Shown: piece by piece, positions 5,880 through 12,161 of the stretch
How the letters are laid out: each line of letters begins with the position of its first letter
How positions within the stretch are numbered: the first letter of the stretch is position 1
DNA from: CAYONZ01 sp964405465
GTDB taxonomy: Bacteria > Bdellovibrionota > Bdellovibrionia > Bdellovibrionales > JAMPXM01
Direction: 5' to 3'
Length of the DNA: 12,161 bases
Assembly (NCBI GenBank): GCA_964405465.1
Contig: CAYONZ010000076.1
Coordinates: 1-12,161, forward strand
Made by a program: the position numbers and the translations under genes
The notes under the pieces: model-generated
Told to the model about the DNA's origin: nothing
Seen by the model: the letters and a program-made list of their open reading frames with translations, nothing else
Database searches by the model: none

Positions 5880-6808
5880 TTTGCGAACCATTTTCGAATC
5901 TGTTCAGCATACAGCGCGAAAACACTGAGTGCACCAAATGAGAAGCCAAGGGTTGAATGGGTGGATAGCTTTTCATGAAATAGTAGGTTTCCAGCAATCG
6001 CGGCGAAGACAGGTTCAATAAGCGTGGCGCAACTCATGAAATTCACATTGAGGAAATTCAAACAATAAGTAAATAGGGCGTGACCGAGCAGAGTCGGAAA
6101 AATGGCAAGCGAGCCAAAGGTGATCCAGGTCGTCTTGTCGAAGCCCAAAAGTGGAAGCTTAAATACGACGCAAGAAATGAGCGCATACAACGCTGTTTGA
6201 ATGTAGATGGAGAACGTGAACGGAATGTTGCCAATGGAATTACGAAGTTTCTTGCCTGATAAAATATACGCTGAAAATGTCACGGCAGAAAGAATTCCCC
6301 AAATATTTCCAGCCAAGGTACTTTGGTGAGGGCCGGTGAATGTTGGACGAGTGGTCAAGATATTCGCAAGAAATGCCTCTGAATTGTGAATCGAGAAACT
6401 CTCACTCAATAGGCACAAGACGCCGACAAAACCTAAGATTGAAGCGGCTACAAGATGCGCCGAAAACTTTTCGCGAAAAAAGATATAGGCGCCAATCGCT
6501 GTTGAAACTGGATTAAGACAAAATAGAATAATGCTATTAGTAACAGTGGTTTCTTGAACACTTTTGAAAAAGAAAAAAAAGTGAATAAATAGCAAAAAAC
6601 CGGAAAATGGCAGGAGCCAAAGATCTCTTGAATTGAGTTTTCGGTAATCTCGATAACCTTTGTGTAGGAGGAGAGGTAGGACCAACAAGATCGAGGCAAA
6701 TAGTTGCCGCCAAAAACAGATCACCAACGCGTGAGCATTAGCAAACCGAATCAATGTGGCCGCTTGGGATAAGACAAAAATTGAAACAAAAAATAGAAAT
6801 CCAACCAT
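5876..6808 (-). CDS. EamA/DMT superfamily transporter
   Basis: A 310-residue inner-membrane protein with about ten hydrophobic segments in two EamA repeats. The first repeat ends LNPVSTAIGAYIFFREKFSAH (about 99-118). The second ends TLIEPVFAAIAGNLLFHEKLS (about 262-282), the family hallmark of a proline-containing helix followed by an FxEK loop. The repeats are separated by a polar segment of about 30 residues (138-167), longer than usual. Family members export amino acids, metabolites or nucleotide sugars; the substrate cannot be inferred. ATG 6808 is chosen because the first transmembrane helix begins there (MVGFLFFVS). The frame is open back to GTG 6934, but that extension is polar and Cys/Arg-rich. 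The stop overlaps the gloB start, so the two form an operon. Confidence 0.85.
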   Translation of the reverse strand: MVGFLFFVSIFVLSQAATLIRFANAHALVICFWRQLFASILLVLPLLLHKGYRDYRKLNSRDLWLLPFSGFLLFIHFFFFFKSVQETTVTNSIILFCLNPVSTAIGAYIFFREKFSAHLVAASILGFVGVLCLLSESFSIHNSEAFLANILTTRPTFTGPHQSTLAGNIWGILSAVTFSAYILSGKKLRNSIGNIPFTFSIYIQTALYALISCVVFKLPLLGFDKTTWITFGSLAIFPTLLGHALFTYCLNFLNVNFMSCATLIEPVFAAIAGNLLFHEKLSTHSTLGFSFGALSVFALYAEQIRKWFAK

Positions 6809-6912
6809 CTTGTGGAATGGTATAGACCAGAGGGGTGGCGATGATCTACAAAAAATATGGTTCTGGTTCTCACACTTTCGTCTTAATCCGAGACATGACA
6901 TTCTCGCATTGA

Positions 6913-6941
6913 TTGTTATTTTTGTCGGAGTCACTTAAAAT
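6913..6941 (+). promoter_or_regulatory. Candidate promoter for the BFD-domain gene at 7002
   Basis: TTGTTA (6913-6918) and TAAAAT (6936-6941) are separated by 17 bases, a good sigma70-type spacing. The expected start point is about 55 bases before GTG 7002. It lies in the intergenic region shared with the divergent transporter gene. Confidence 0.5.
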
Positions 6942-7001
6942 TGAAGAAACAAAGTGGCGACGAAGTGATTTTGAATCGTCGTTTGACAGCGGGAGTTCAT
7001 C

Positions 7002-7439
7002 GTGATTCGCGAGTTTCAAGTCGGTGTTAAAGGGCGAGATTTTGCGCAGGTGAAGGCTGTGTTGGACGGGGAGCAATTGGAGTCGGTCTCCATTTCTGCG
7101 GTAGGCTGCCTTGACTTTTTAAAGGCATTGGCTGTGCTGAAGCAAAATACTCCGGGGAACCTCCAGGGTTTGATGGAGCGACTTTTAAACCAGACGCATG
7201 TTGAGCATGTGGATATTTTGATGCGTGAATTGGTTTTGAAATTAAAAAACGAGTGGGTTTTTCCTTATGCTGAAGCAGAGCTCTGTCATTGTCGTGCGAT
7301 TAGCACAGAAAAAGTGGATCAGGCCGTGGTCTATGGTGCTCGAACGGTTATGGCCGTTAACCGCTTGACCTCAGCTGGAACGGCTTGCGGTACTTGTCGA
7401 CCAGACATTGAAAAAATACTGTCCTACCGAGTGGTTTGA
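7002..7439 (+). CDS. Protein with C-terminal BFD-like [2Fe-2S] domain
   Basis: A 145-residue soluble protein. The C-terminal part (about 93-142) is a BFD-like (bacterioferritin-associated ferredoxin type) iron-sulfur domain: ELCHCRAIST gives the CxC pair (C95, C97), the helix and GARTV turn follow, then AGTACGTCRPDI gives the CxxC pair (C129, C132). Such domains bind a [2Fe-2S] cluster and pass electrons or join NifU/NirB-type enzymes. The N-terminal 90 residues are not recognised. They contain VSISAVGCLDFLKALAVLK with a lone cysteine (C36), faintly like the GC motif of IscU/NifU scaffold proteins, but the other scaffold cysteines are missing. The start is GTG 7002, six bases after GGGAG. The gene converges with a second BFD-like gene 39 bases downstream. 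Confidence 0.75.
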   Translation: MIREFQVGVKGRDFAQVKAVLDGEQLESVSISAVGCLDFLKALAVLKQNTPGNLQGLMERLLNQTHVEHVDILMRELVLKLKNEWVFPYAEAELCHCRAISTEKVDQAVVYGARTVMAVNRLTSAGTACGTCRPDIEKILSYRVV

Positions 7440-7457
7440 TTTAATTTTAATCGGAAT

Positions 7458-7469
7458 CCGAAGCTTCGG
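7458..7469. repeat. 12-bp palindrome between convergent genes
   Basis: CCGAAGCTTCGG is a perfect palindrome in the 39-base gap between two converging BFD-type genes. As RNA it would give only a four-base stem with a four-base loop, followed at some distance by a T-rich stretch (TCTCTTTTTTGTTTT). It may be a weak terminator for the plus-strand gene. Confidence 0.3.
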
Positions 7470-7478
7470 TGTAGAGGC

Positions 7479-7733
7479 TTATCTCTTTTTTGTTTTCACT
7501 TGTGGTGGCGGAAATTTTCCGGTTTTTTGATATGCTTCAAGCATTGGCGCAAGTTTTCGGCGGCAACTTCCGCCGCAGGGACCAACTCCGGCTGTCGTGG
7601 CGTCGAATATTTTGTTTAATGTATCTGCCCCATTGATAATGGCATCTTCGATCGTTTTTCGATCGACATTATTGCATAGACAAACTATTTCGCGTTTTGT
7701 TTTAGGCTGATTCACTGGTCTTGAGGTGATCAT
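7479..7733 (-). CDS. Stand-alone BFD-like [2Fe-2S] protein
   Basis: An 84-residue protein that is essentially one BFD-like domain: VCLCNNVDRKTIEDAI supplies C18 and C20, INGADTLNKIFDATTAG is the conserved helix-turn region, and GPCGGSCRRKLAPML supplies C53 and C57. The second pair is spaced CxxxC instead of the usual CxxC of bacterioferritin-associated ferredoxins. The N-terminus is basic and the C-terminus is a Pro/Lys-rich tail (FPPPQVKTKKR). A role in iron-sulfur electron transfer or iron release is likely from the family; no bacterioferritin gene is in the window. ATG 7733 overlaps the 3' end of nrnA by 32 bases. A GTG at 7715 would shorten the overlap and keep the domain whole. The gene is probably cotranscribed with nrnA. 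Confidence 0.75.
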   Translation of the reverse strand: MITSRPVNQPKTKREIVCLCNNVDRKTIEDAIINGADTLNKIFDATTAGVGPCGGSCRRKLAPMLEAYQKTGKFPPPQVKTKKR

Positions 7734-8724
7734 TTTTTTTAACTTGTTGCAAGAGGCCTTCGATAACTTTTGCTTTTAGTGTCTCAATTGGTCCTGTCAG
7801 GTAGGCACCTGAGGAGAACGCATGGCCTCCGCCTCCTATCGATTCGGCGAGAGCCAGTACTTCGAATTCACCCTTACTGCGAAGACTGAGTTTGAAATTA
7901 TTTGGACCGTCTTCGCGAATGAGCGCTGCCGCTTCAAGCGTTTCAATATTCATGATGAGGTCGATAACGTCTCGAGATTCGTCCAAATCCAGTTGATGGG
8001 TCGTGAGGTCAGATTTTTTAATATGTAAAAACGCAACTCGGTCTTTAGAAAAAAATTCGATCTTTTGTAGAGCATGAGCTAAAAATGCCACTTTTTGGGA
8101 AGTGTGATTTGCAAATAACCGACGATGGACTTCTTCGGGTTTTTTTTCAAATTTCAAAAGTTCAACCGCAATCTCATGTGATCGTGACGATGAGCGGATG
8201 TAGCGAAACATCTGCGTATCAAACACGACGCTGGTGTACAGAGCTCGTGCTGTCTCCTTATTGAGCTTAAGGTGTAAAAGGTCGAGGAGATCAAAGACGA
8301 TTTCTCCTGTGCATGCTGCTCTGGTGTTGATATGCGATTCAATCGTTGGTGCTGGTCCTTGCAGAAGCACCGGGTGGTGATCAACGAAGGCTATTTGTCG
8401 ACATTGTTTTTTTAGCTCAGAGTAAAGTGGTTCAACTAGTCGATGGTCATTGGTGTCAAAGATCAAAGCAAGGTCGGTGGTTTGAATATTGTCGTGTTGT
8501 TCCTCAAAACATTGAATCCATGTCGAGGTGTCTAGAAATTCATACCGTTTTGGAGTTGCATCAACGTTGAGGATTCGAACTTTTTTTGAAGTGTGTTTTA
8601 AAGCATGAAATAATCCGAGCTGCGCTCCGAGTCCGTCGCCATCGCACTGGCGATGGGTTGAGAGGATAATACTGTTTGCCTCATTGATGAGCCTTGCGAG
8701 TTGCTGCAAACTATTGATCGTCAT
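7702..8724 (-). CDS. nrnA: DHH-family oligoribonuclease/pAp phosphatase NrnA
   Basis: A 340-residue cytoplasmic phosphoesterase. NrnA degrades short RNA oligonucleotides to mononucleotides and removes the 3' phosphate of pAp. Motifs run in order: HRQCDGDGLGAQLGL (H24, D28, D30), a strand ending LIFD (D90), the signature FVDHHP (D115-H116-H117), VFDTQMFRY (D169), and the C-terminal DHHA1 domain ending ESIGGGGHAFSSGAYL (about 295-309). Most homologues have HxxPDGD in the first motif; here the proline is Cys27. The typical DTGxFR is DTQMFR. Length is normal for the family. ATG 8724 is preceded by AGGAG at ten bases, a slightly long spacing. The overlapping BFD-like gene follows. It shares pAp phosphatase chemistry with cysQ elsewhere in the window. 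Confidence 0.88.
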   Translation of the reverse strand: MTINSLQQLARLINEANSIILSTHRQCDGDGLGAQLGLFHALKHTSKKVRILNVDATPKRYEFLDTSTWIQCFEEQHDNIQTTDLALIFDTNDHRLVEPLYSELKKQCRQIAFVDHHPVLLQGPAPTIESHINTRAACTGEIVFDLLDLLHLKLNKETARALYTSVVFDTQMFRYIRSSSRSHEIAVELLKFEKKPEEVHRRLFANHTSQKVAFLAHALQKIEFFSKDRVAFLHIKKSDLTTHQLDLDESRDVIDLIMNIETLEAAALIREDGPNNFKLSLRSKGEFEVLALAESIGGGGHAFSSGAYLTGPIETLKAKVIEGLLQQVKKNDHLKTSESA

Positions 8725-8970
8725 GGATTTGGGGCTCCTGGCTTAATCTAATTTTCGGTGTCGAATTGAATTTGTTGGCGATCCCAAATTCACTTCGATA
8801 CGCAAAAGCTAATCGGATTGGCGGGAAGTCAGCTCAGGACCAGATCTGAAAGCTCGACTCTTGGCGGATGGACTTTTGACGCGGCTCTTCGGATTTCGCC
8901 AATTGCTTAGGGAATGGGCGAGGCTAAAGGCGATTTGAGCGGGCCGGGCCAGTGAATATATTTGGAGAAC
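8725..8970. other. Gap between nrnA and greA without recognised gene
   Basis: About 250 bases separate the divergent nrnA gene from the greA promoter. I find no open frame with gene-like features, no tRNA and no strong hairpin. ATTGGCG (near 8816) and CGCCAAT (near 8897) are complementary, but 70 bases apart and short. No clear nrnA promoter could be picked. Confidence 0.4.
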
Positions 8971-8999
8971 TTGCGTCTCGAAAAGATTCGGTATATACT
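8971..8999 (+). promoter_or_regulatory. Promoter of greA
   Basis: TTGCGT (8971-8976) and TATACT (8994-8999) are separated by exactly 17 bases, close to the sigma70 consensus. The start point would be near 9006, giving a short leader of about 25 bases that contains the GGAG (9022-9025) ribosome-binding site of greA. Confidence 0.7.
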
Positions 9000-9030
9000 C
9001 GGTGGTTCGATTTTTTAACTTGGAGCGTCG

Positions 9031-9516
9031 ATGTCAGGAAATCCACTACCAATTACTATTAAAGGCAAACAAAAGCTCGATGATGAATTAAAGCGGCTTA
9101 TGTATCAAGAGCGTCCAGCTGTGATTCGGGCAATTGAAGAAGCGCGGGCGCACGGTGATATAAGTGAGAATGCTGAGTATGATGCGGCAAAAGAACGCCA
9201 GGCTTTGATCGAGGGGCGAATTCTCGAAATTCAGGGCCAGTTAGCTGGGGCTGAAATTGTTGATACCACGGCCATTAAAAGTGATCGAATTGTTTTTGGG
9301 GCGCATGTGGTTTTGTTCGACACCGAAGACGAATCTGAGACTAAAGTTTCATACCAGATCGTGGGAGTTGATGAAGCGGATGTCAAAGAAGGAACTATTT
9401 CGATTATGTCTCCATTGGCGCGTGCCTTGATTGGTAAAAAGGCTGGAGACATTATTTCAGTTCGTAGCCCAAAGGGTGACAAAGAATACGAAGTGGTTGG
9501 GTTTTCATTTAAATAA
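9031..9516 (+). CDS. greA: Transcription elongation factor GreA
   Basis: A 161-residue GreA. It enters the RNA polymerase secondary channel and stimulates cleavage of backtracked transcripts, rescuing stalled elongation. The N-terminal coiled coil (about 11-76) carries the tip motif GDISENAEYDAAKE, with acidic D43 and E46 equivalent to the catalytic tip residues of E. coli GreA. The C-terminal FKBP-like domain shows VSYQIVGVDEADVKEGTISIMSPLARALIGKKAGD and ends YEVVGFSFK. Length and motifs are those of GreA rather than GreB, which has a more basic patch. GGAG is five bases before ATG. It is a single-gene unit with a good promoter upstream and an intrinsic terminator downstream. Confidence 0.96.
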   Translation: MSGNPLPITIKGKQKLDDELKRLMYQERPAVIRAIEEARAHGDISENAEYDAAKERQALIEGRILEIQGQLAGAEIVDTTAIKSDRIVFGAHVVLFDTEDESETKVSYQIVGVDEADVKEGTISIMSPLARALIGKKAGDIISVRSPKGDKEYEVVGFSFK

Positions 9517-9542
9517 GTCTTTATTACCGTGGTTAATTTTTT

Positions 9543-9575
9543 AAAGCTGAGATTTTGGTCTCAGCTTTTTTTTTT
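9543..9575 (+). terminator. Intrinsic terminator of greA
   Basis: AAAGCTGAGA (9543-9552) pairs perfectly with TCTCAGCTTT (9559-9568) over a six-base loop and runs into ten consecutive T bases (9566-9575). It lies 26 bases after the greA stop and should end the greA transcript before the AsmA-like gene. Confidence 0.95.
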
Positions 9576-9681
9576 GACCGGGATCTTCGCCTAAGTGTTG
9601 GTCAATTGGGGTCTTGCAGAAAATCTCACTCCTAGAGATTCGTGCATCCATCGACTCTTTTCGAATTCACGATCTAAAATC

Positions 9682-9710
9682 TTGAAAACCAAAATGCCCC
9701 CTATCATAAT
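9682..9710 (+). promoter_or_regulatory. Candidate promoter of the AsmA-like gene
   Basis: TTGAAA (9682-9687) and CATAAT (9705-9710) are separated by exactly 17 bases; each box differs from consensus at one or two positions. The expected transcription start is about 9717, four bases before the palindromic element at 9721. The greA terminator lies upstream, so this is the best candidate to drive the gene at 9934. Confidence 0.6.
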
Positions 9711-9720
9711 GAAAAGGATC

Positions 9721-9881
9721 TAGGGCGTGTCCTCAATTGGTCGGACGTCGCGAGCGGAAGCAATAGAAATGAGTTGAAGGCACGAGGAGGAGAAATAGTG
9801 GTGCTATTTCGACGACGAGCAACGCTCAAATCATTTCTATTGCTTTTGCGTAGTAGGCTAGCCAATTGAGGACACGCCCTA
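9721..9881. mobile_element. 161-bp palindromic MITE-like element
   Basis: The ends TAGGGCGTGTCCTCAATTGG (9721-9740) and its exact complement (9862-9881) form a perfect 20-bp terminal inverted repeat. Inside, AAGCAATAGAAATGAGTTGA (9758-9777) pairs at 19 of 20 bases with 9826-9845. At the very centre, GAAATAG and CTATTTC (9792-9798, 9804-9810) enclose TGGTG. The midpoint, 9801, is the centre of both the element and the inner hairpin. Each end begins or finishes with TA, consistent with a TA target duplication as made by IS630/Tc1-mariner-type transposases; an IS5-type origin with a longer target site is also possible. It has no transposase frame, so it would need one supplied elsewhere. Confidence 0.75.
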
Positions 9882-9933
9882 ATTTGACTCATTTGGATGG
9901 GATCGAGAATTGGTTCATTTTGGGGGCAGAGTG

Positions 9934-12161
9934 ATGAACGAAAGAGGTCGACGTGGAGTAAAACGTGTGACTCGGCAGAGAAGTTTTTCTCTTTTTTTGG
10001 TCTGCACACTAACAGCAATTATCTTGGGACTATCTATCCGGATTTTTTTCTCAGAAACTCGTATACGTGAATGGGCTCATACAGGATTGCGTGATCCAAA
10101 TTTCAAATTTCAATTTCAGACGGCGTCGCTCAGTTTGGCTGACGGTTGGATTCCTCATTTTGCGATTCGTGTTGATCAACTTGGCGTGCAGAGTGAGAAA
10201 AACTGCGGGTCAGAGTCAGCGATTGTTGCAGATACGGTTTATTTGCCATTGAGCTTCTCTCGTTTGATCAATGGACAAATTCGTCTTGGAGTTGTGACTG
10301 GGGCGAGTTTAACTGTTCGGATCGATTCTTTTAAAGAGAATTGTGAACGCAATGATCAAAAGAAATACACGGGTCCGAGTGTTGTTGAGGATGCTATTCA
10401 TCCAGGGGACCCAGCAAGCAAGAGCGTGGCAAAAATTGCTGTTGAGCAAGTGCCAATGATCCATGCTGAGAAAAAAGATCTCAGTGCAGGTGCCAAGACC
10501 TGGGTTTCAAAGAAGCAATGGGAAAGCGGTTTGAATTTTTTCGAAGGTGCAGAATTTCGTCGAATCGACATTATTATGGGCGGCGGAGCGCAGCAGGTTA
10601 GTCTTGAGAAATTTAAGCTTCGGCAAGAACAGGATGAATCTGGGCGATTTTTTAATTTCCAGACAACCGTGAGACTACCGAGTGACGTTTTGTTTGGTGA
10701 AAATCTATCTTCTTTCAAAATTAAGGGAAAGCTTTCTGAAAACCAGCTTGAAGCTGAAATGAAGGGAAACCTGAGTGAGGGGATGGTGCTTTCGCATTTG
10801 CATTTGGTTCCGACCGATGTAGAGCCTGAGGCTCAACTGAAATTGGATTTAAAGAGCATTCCTGTGTCGACCATTTCTCCTATATTGTTGAAGGCGAAAT
10901 TAATCACGGAAAAAGTTCATCCGCAATTTCTATGGTTGAATTGTCATGGCGAAATTCAAGGAAGTCTGCGCAATCTATTTAAAATTAATCCACTAAATAT
11001 TTCGGATTGTTCTTTTGAGGGAGAAAGTGGACACGCCAAGGTGGAGGCGGCCACGCGCTTTGCCAACGGGGAATGGAGCCCTTTTCATGTCGAAATTCGT
11101 GGCATTCAGCTGCAAAAACTTTTCGATATGTTGACTCTCGAAGCGCCTACAGGAGTTTTAAGTCAGCTTGGTGTCTTTTCTGGAGGTTTGGATTTTCGTT
11201 CTTCAGACGATGTCACATTGGCTGGCTCAATTTCGGGAGTTGAAGTGTTTTTTTCCAATCACAATGTGCGCGGACGTCAGCTGATTGAAGCGCTGCGATT
11301 GCAAATTGAAAAAAAAGGTGCGCAGGTTTTGGCGAAGGTTGAGTCTTTGGTTCTTAAAAATGGGGCCATAGATGGAAAGATCGAAGCGCGATTAAGTGAG
11401 AAGCTTGATTCTGGCGAGATTCGAGTGGCATTGGATCGTATTGAATTAGATGCCGATGTTGAAAAACTAATGTTGAATGGGCGGGGCGAAGGTTTGAGCC
11501 TACATGGTACTGGTTTGATTCGTGGGCATCACCTTTCAGAATGGCAAGGAGATGTGAAGCTGAGCCGTCTAGAAGGCGATGGTTTTTGGGTCTCGAAAAT
11601 GTTTTTAAAAACCGATTTCAGAGATGACGAGTTTAAGATTTCGGCTAGAGCAGAGGAAGGTCAGCTCCTCCCATTTTCGAAGGCATGGCAAGTGATGGCC
11701 CCACTTTTTTTCAATCATCAGATCGGTGATTCCGGAGTTTCTCTCAAAGAAATGGCGGCACAGGTGAATGTTTTGAAAGATCAGGTGGAGTGGTCAAAGC
11801 TTCGACTTTCGTTAGATCGTGGGAAAGTGACGGTTTTAAGTCAAGGTAACTGGAAGCCAGGTCCCCAGTGGTCGGGTGTGGCGATTGTCGCATTTCCGAA
11901 AGTAAAACGCGTTTCATGGGTTCTAGGTGGTAAAGAGCTTTGGCCATCGGTTGCTCTTGATGAGCGGGATCAGACCAAATTTGGCGATGCTACAGATCGG
12001 TCGGTCGGCTGGCTTTCGAATGTGTCTCCAGTTGAACATTCATCCCTTGGCGACAAGGTGATGGCCCGCGCTAGGGCGATCTTGCCAGGGTTAAAGTCGG
12101 AATCTAAGGCACCTGCAAAAGGCGCTCAGGCGCCTCGAGAAGAGCCTGTTAAGCCGAGTTC
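9934..12161 (+). CDS. AsmA-like inner-membrane-anchored periplasmic protein (3' end outside window)
   Basis: One uninterrupted frame of 742 codons runs from ATG 9934 to the window edge without a stop. The first 16 residues are very basic (MNERGRRGVKRVTRQR), followed by a single membrane helix (about 17-38, SFSLFLVCTLTAIILGLSIRIFF). All that follows looks periplasmic and beta-rich, with repeating alternations of strand and Gly/Asp turn (LSLADGWIPHFAIRVDQLGV, GVVTGASLTVRIDSF, IDGKIEARLSE, VTLAGSISGVEVFF). This architecture is that of AsmA/YhdP/TamB-like proteins, which move phospholipid toward the outer membrane. No family-specific signature is seen, so AsmA-like is an inference. The tail near the edge becomes Ala/Lys/Pro/Glu-rich (KSESKAPAKGAQAPREEPV). 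GGGGG lies seven bases before ATG; GTG 9931 is an alternative start. Short frames on the other strand here are shadows. Confidence 0.7.
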   Translation, partial: MNERGRRGVKRVTRQRSFSLFLVCTLTAIILGLSIRIFFSETRIREWAHTGLRDPNFKFQFQTASLSLADGWIPHFAIRVDQLGVQSEKNCGSESAIVADTVYLPLSFSRLINGQIRLGVVTGASLTVRIDSFKENCERNDQKKYTGPSVVEDAIHPGDPASKSVAKIAVEQVPMIHAEKKDLSAGAKTWVSKKQWESGLNFFEGAEFRRIDIIMGGGAQQVSLEKFKLRQEQDESGRFFNFQTTVRLPSDVLFGENLSSFKIKGKLSENQLEAEMKGNLSEGMVLSHLHLVPTDVEPEAQLKLDLKSIPVSTISPILLKAKLITEKVHPQFLWLNCHGEIQGSLRNLFKINPLNISDCSFEGESGHAKVEAATRFANGEWSPFHVEIRGIQLQKLFDMLTLEAPTGVLSQLGVFSGGLDFRSSDDVTLAGSISGVEVFFSNHNVRGRQLIEALRLQIEKKGAQVLAKVESLVLKNGAIDGKIEARLSEKLDSGEIRVALDRIELDADVEKLMLNGRGEGLSLHGTGLIRGHHLSEWQGDVKLSRLEGDGFWVSKMFLKTDFRDDEFKISARAEEGQLLPFSKAWQVMAPLFFNHQIGDSGVSLKEMAAQVNVLKDQVEWSKLRLSLDRGKVTVLSQGNWKPGPQWSGVAIVAFPKVKRVSWVLGGKELWPSVALDERDQTKFGDATDRSVGWLSNVSPVEHSSLGDKVMARARAILPGLKSESKAPAKGAQAPREEPVKPS

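Noticed and set aside
6809..6934. N-terminal extension of the EamA transporter to GTG 6934
   Set aside because: The extra 42 residues are polar and Cys/Arg-rich with no family counterpart. They overlap the candidate promoter region of the divergent gene, and the first membrane helix begins at ATG 6808.
6756..6938. Plus-strand open frame of 60 codons
   Set aside because: It is antisense to the start of the EamA transporter gene and has no gene-like features.
7458..7505. Palindrome CCGAAGCTTCGG followed by a T-rich stretch as an intrinsic terminator
   Set aside because: The RNA stem would be only four base pairs and the T-rich part is about 16 bases away and interrupted, so a confident terminator call is not justified.
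9704..10018. Minus-strand open frame of 104 codons running through the palindromic element
   Set aside because: It crosses the inverted-repeat element and the promoter/start region of the AsmA-like gene. Its composition is not protein-like and it has no ribosome-binding site, so it is not a transposase.
1..12161. CRISPR arrays, tRNA/rRNA genes, prophage, toxin-antitoxin or defence operons
   Set aside because: Reading both strands I found no regularly spaced repeats, no cloverleaf-like GTTCRANNC block with acceptor stem, and no protein with motifs of those systems.

Overview
The window looks like an ordinary stretch of chromosome from a free-living Gram-negative bacterium. Genes are short, tightly packed and on both strands, with many Shine-Dalgarno-preceded starts, several exported or membrane proteins, and housekeeping genes (rpmG, greA, cysQ, gloB, nrnA) mixed with uncharacterised ones. 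The protein flavour (zinc-free L33, secreted small HNH nuclease, BFD-like ferredoxin proteins, AsmA-like giant protein) suggests a delta-proteobacterium-like or Bdellovibrionota organism. That assignment is an inference from recognition, not a search result.

Layout. 1-125 is the C-terminal end of a membrane protein gene. 334-723 (minus) is a DUF302 protein, divergent from a membrane-anchored TlpA/ResA-like thioredoxin (808-1386). 1598-2468 is a two-gene cassette of uncharacterised exported/membrane proteins. It is followed by about 160 bases of consecutive inverted repeats (2465-2626). Then come a secreted HNH-type nuclease (2804-3289), a small soluble protein of unknown function (3372-3659, minus), and rpmG for ribosomal protein L33 (3848-4027, minus) with a clear promoter and terminator. 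rpmG is divergent from cysQ (4197-5024).

5043-6808 (minus) is an EamA transporter gene coupled by an ATGA overlap to gloB (glyoxalase II). 7002-7439 (plus) and 7479-7733 (minus) are two convergent genes that both end in or consist of a BFD-like [2Fe-2S] domain. The second overlaps nrnA (oligoribonuclease/pAp phosphatase, 7702-8724, minus). greA (9031-9516) has its own sigma70-type promoter and a textbook terminator. From 9934 to the window end runs a very long open frame for an inner-membrane-anchored AsmA-like protein, cut off by the window edge.

The most unusual DNA is a 161-bp, almost exactly symmetrical palindromic element (9721-9881) with perfect 20-bp inverted ends and flanking TA. It looks like a non-autonomous miniature transposable element. 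It lies between a strong candidate promoter (9682-9710) and the AsmA-like gene, so that gene's mRNA leader probably carries a long hairpin. I found no CRISPR array, no tRNA or rRNA gene, no phage genes and no recognisable defence system. Metabolically, CysQ and NrnA share an activity (removal of 3'-phosphoadenosine 5'-phosphate). GloB belongs to methylglyoxal detoxification. The two BFD proteins are likely iron-sulfur electron-transfer or regulatory partners with no identifiable partner enzyme here.
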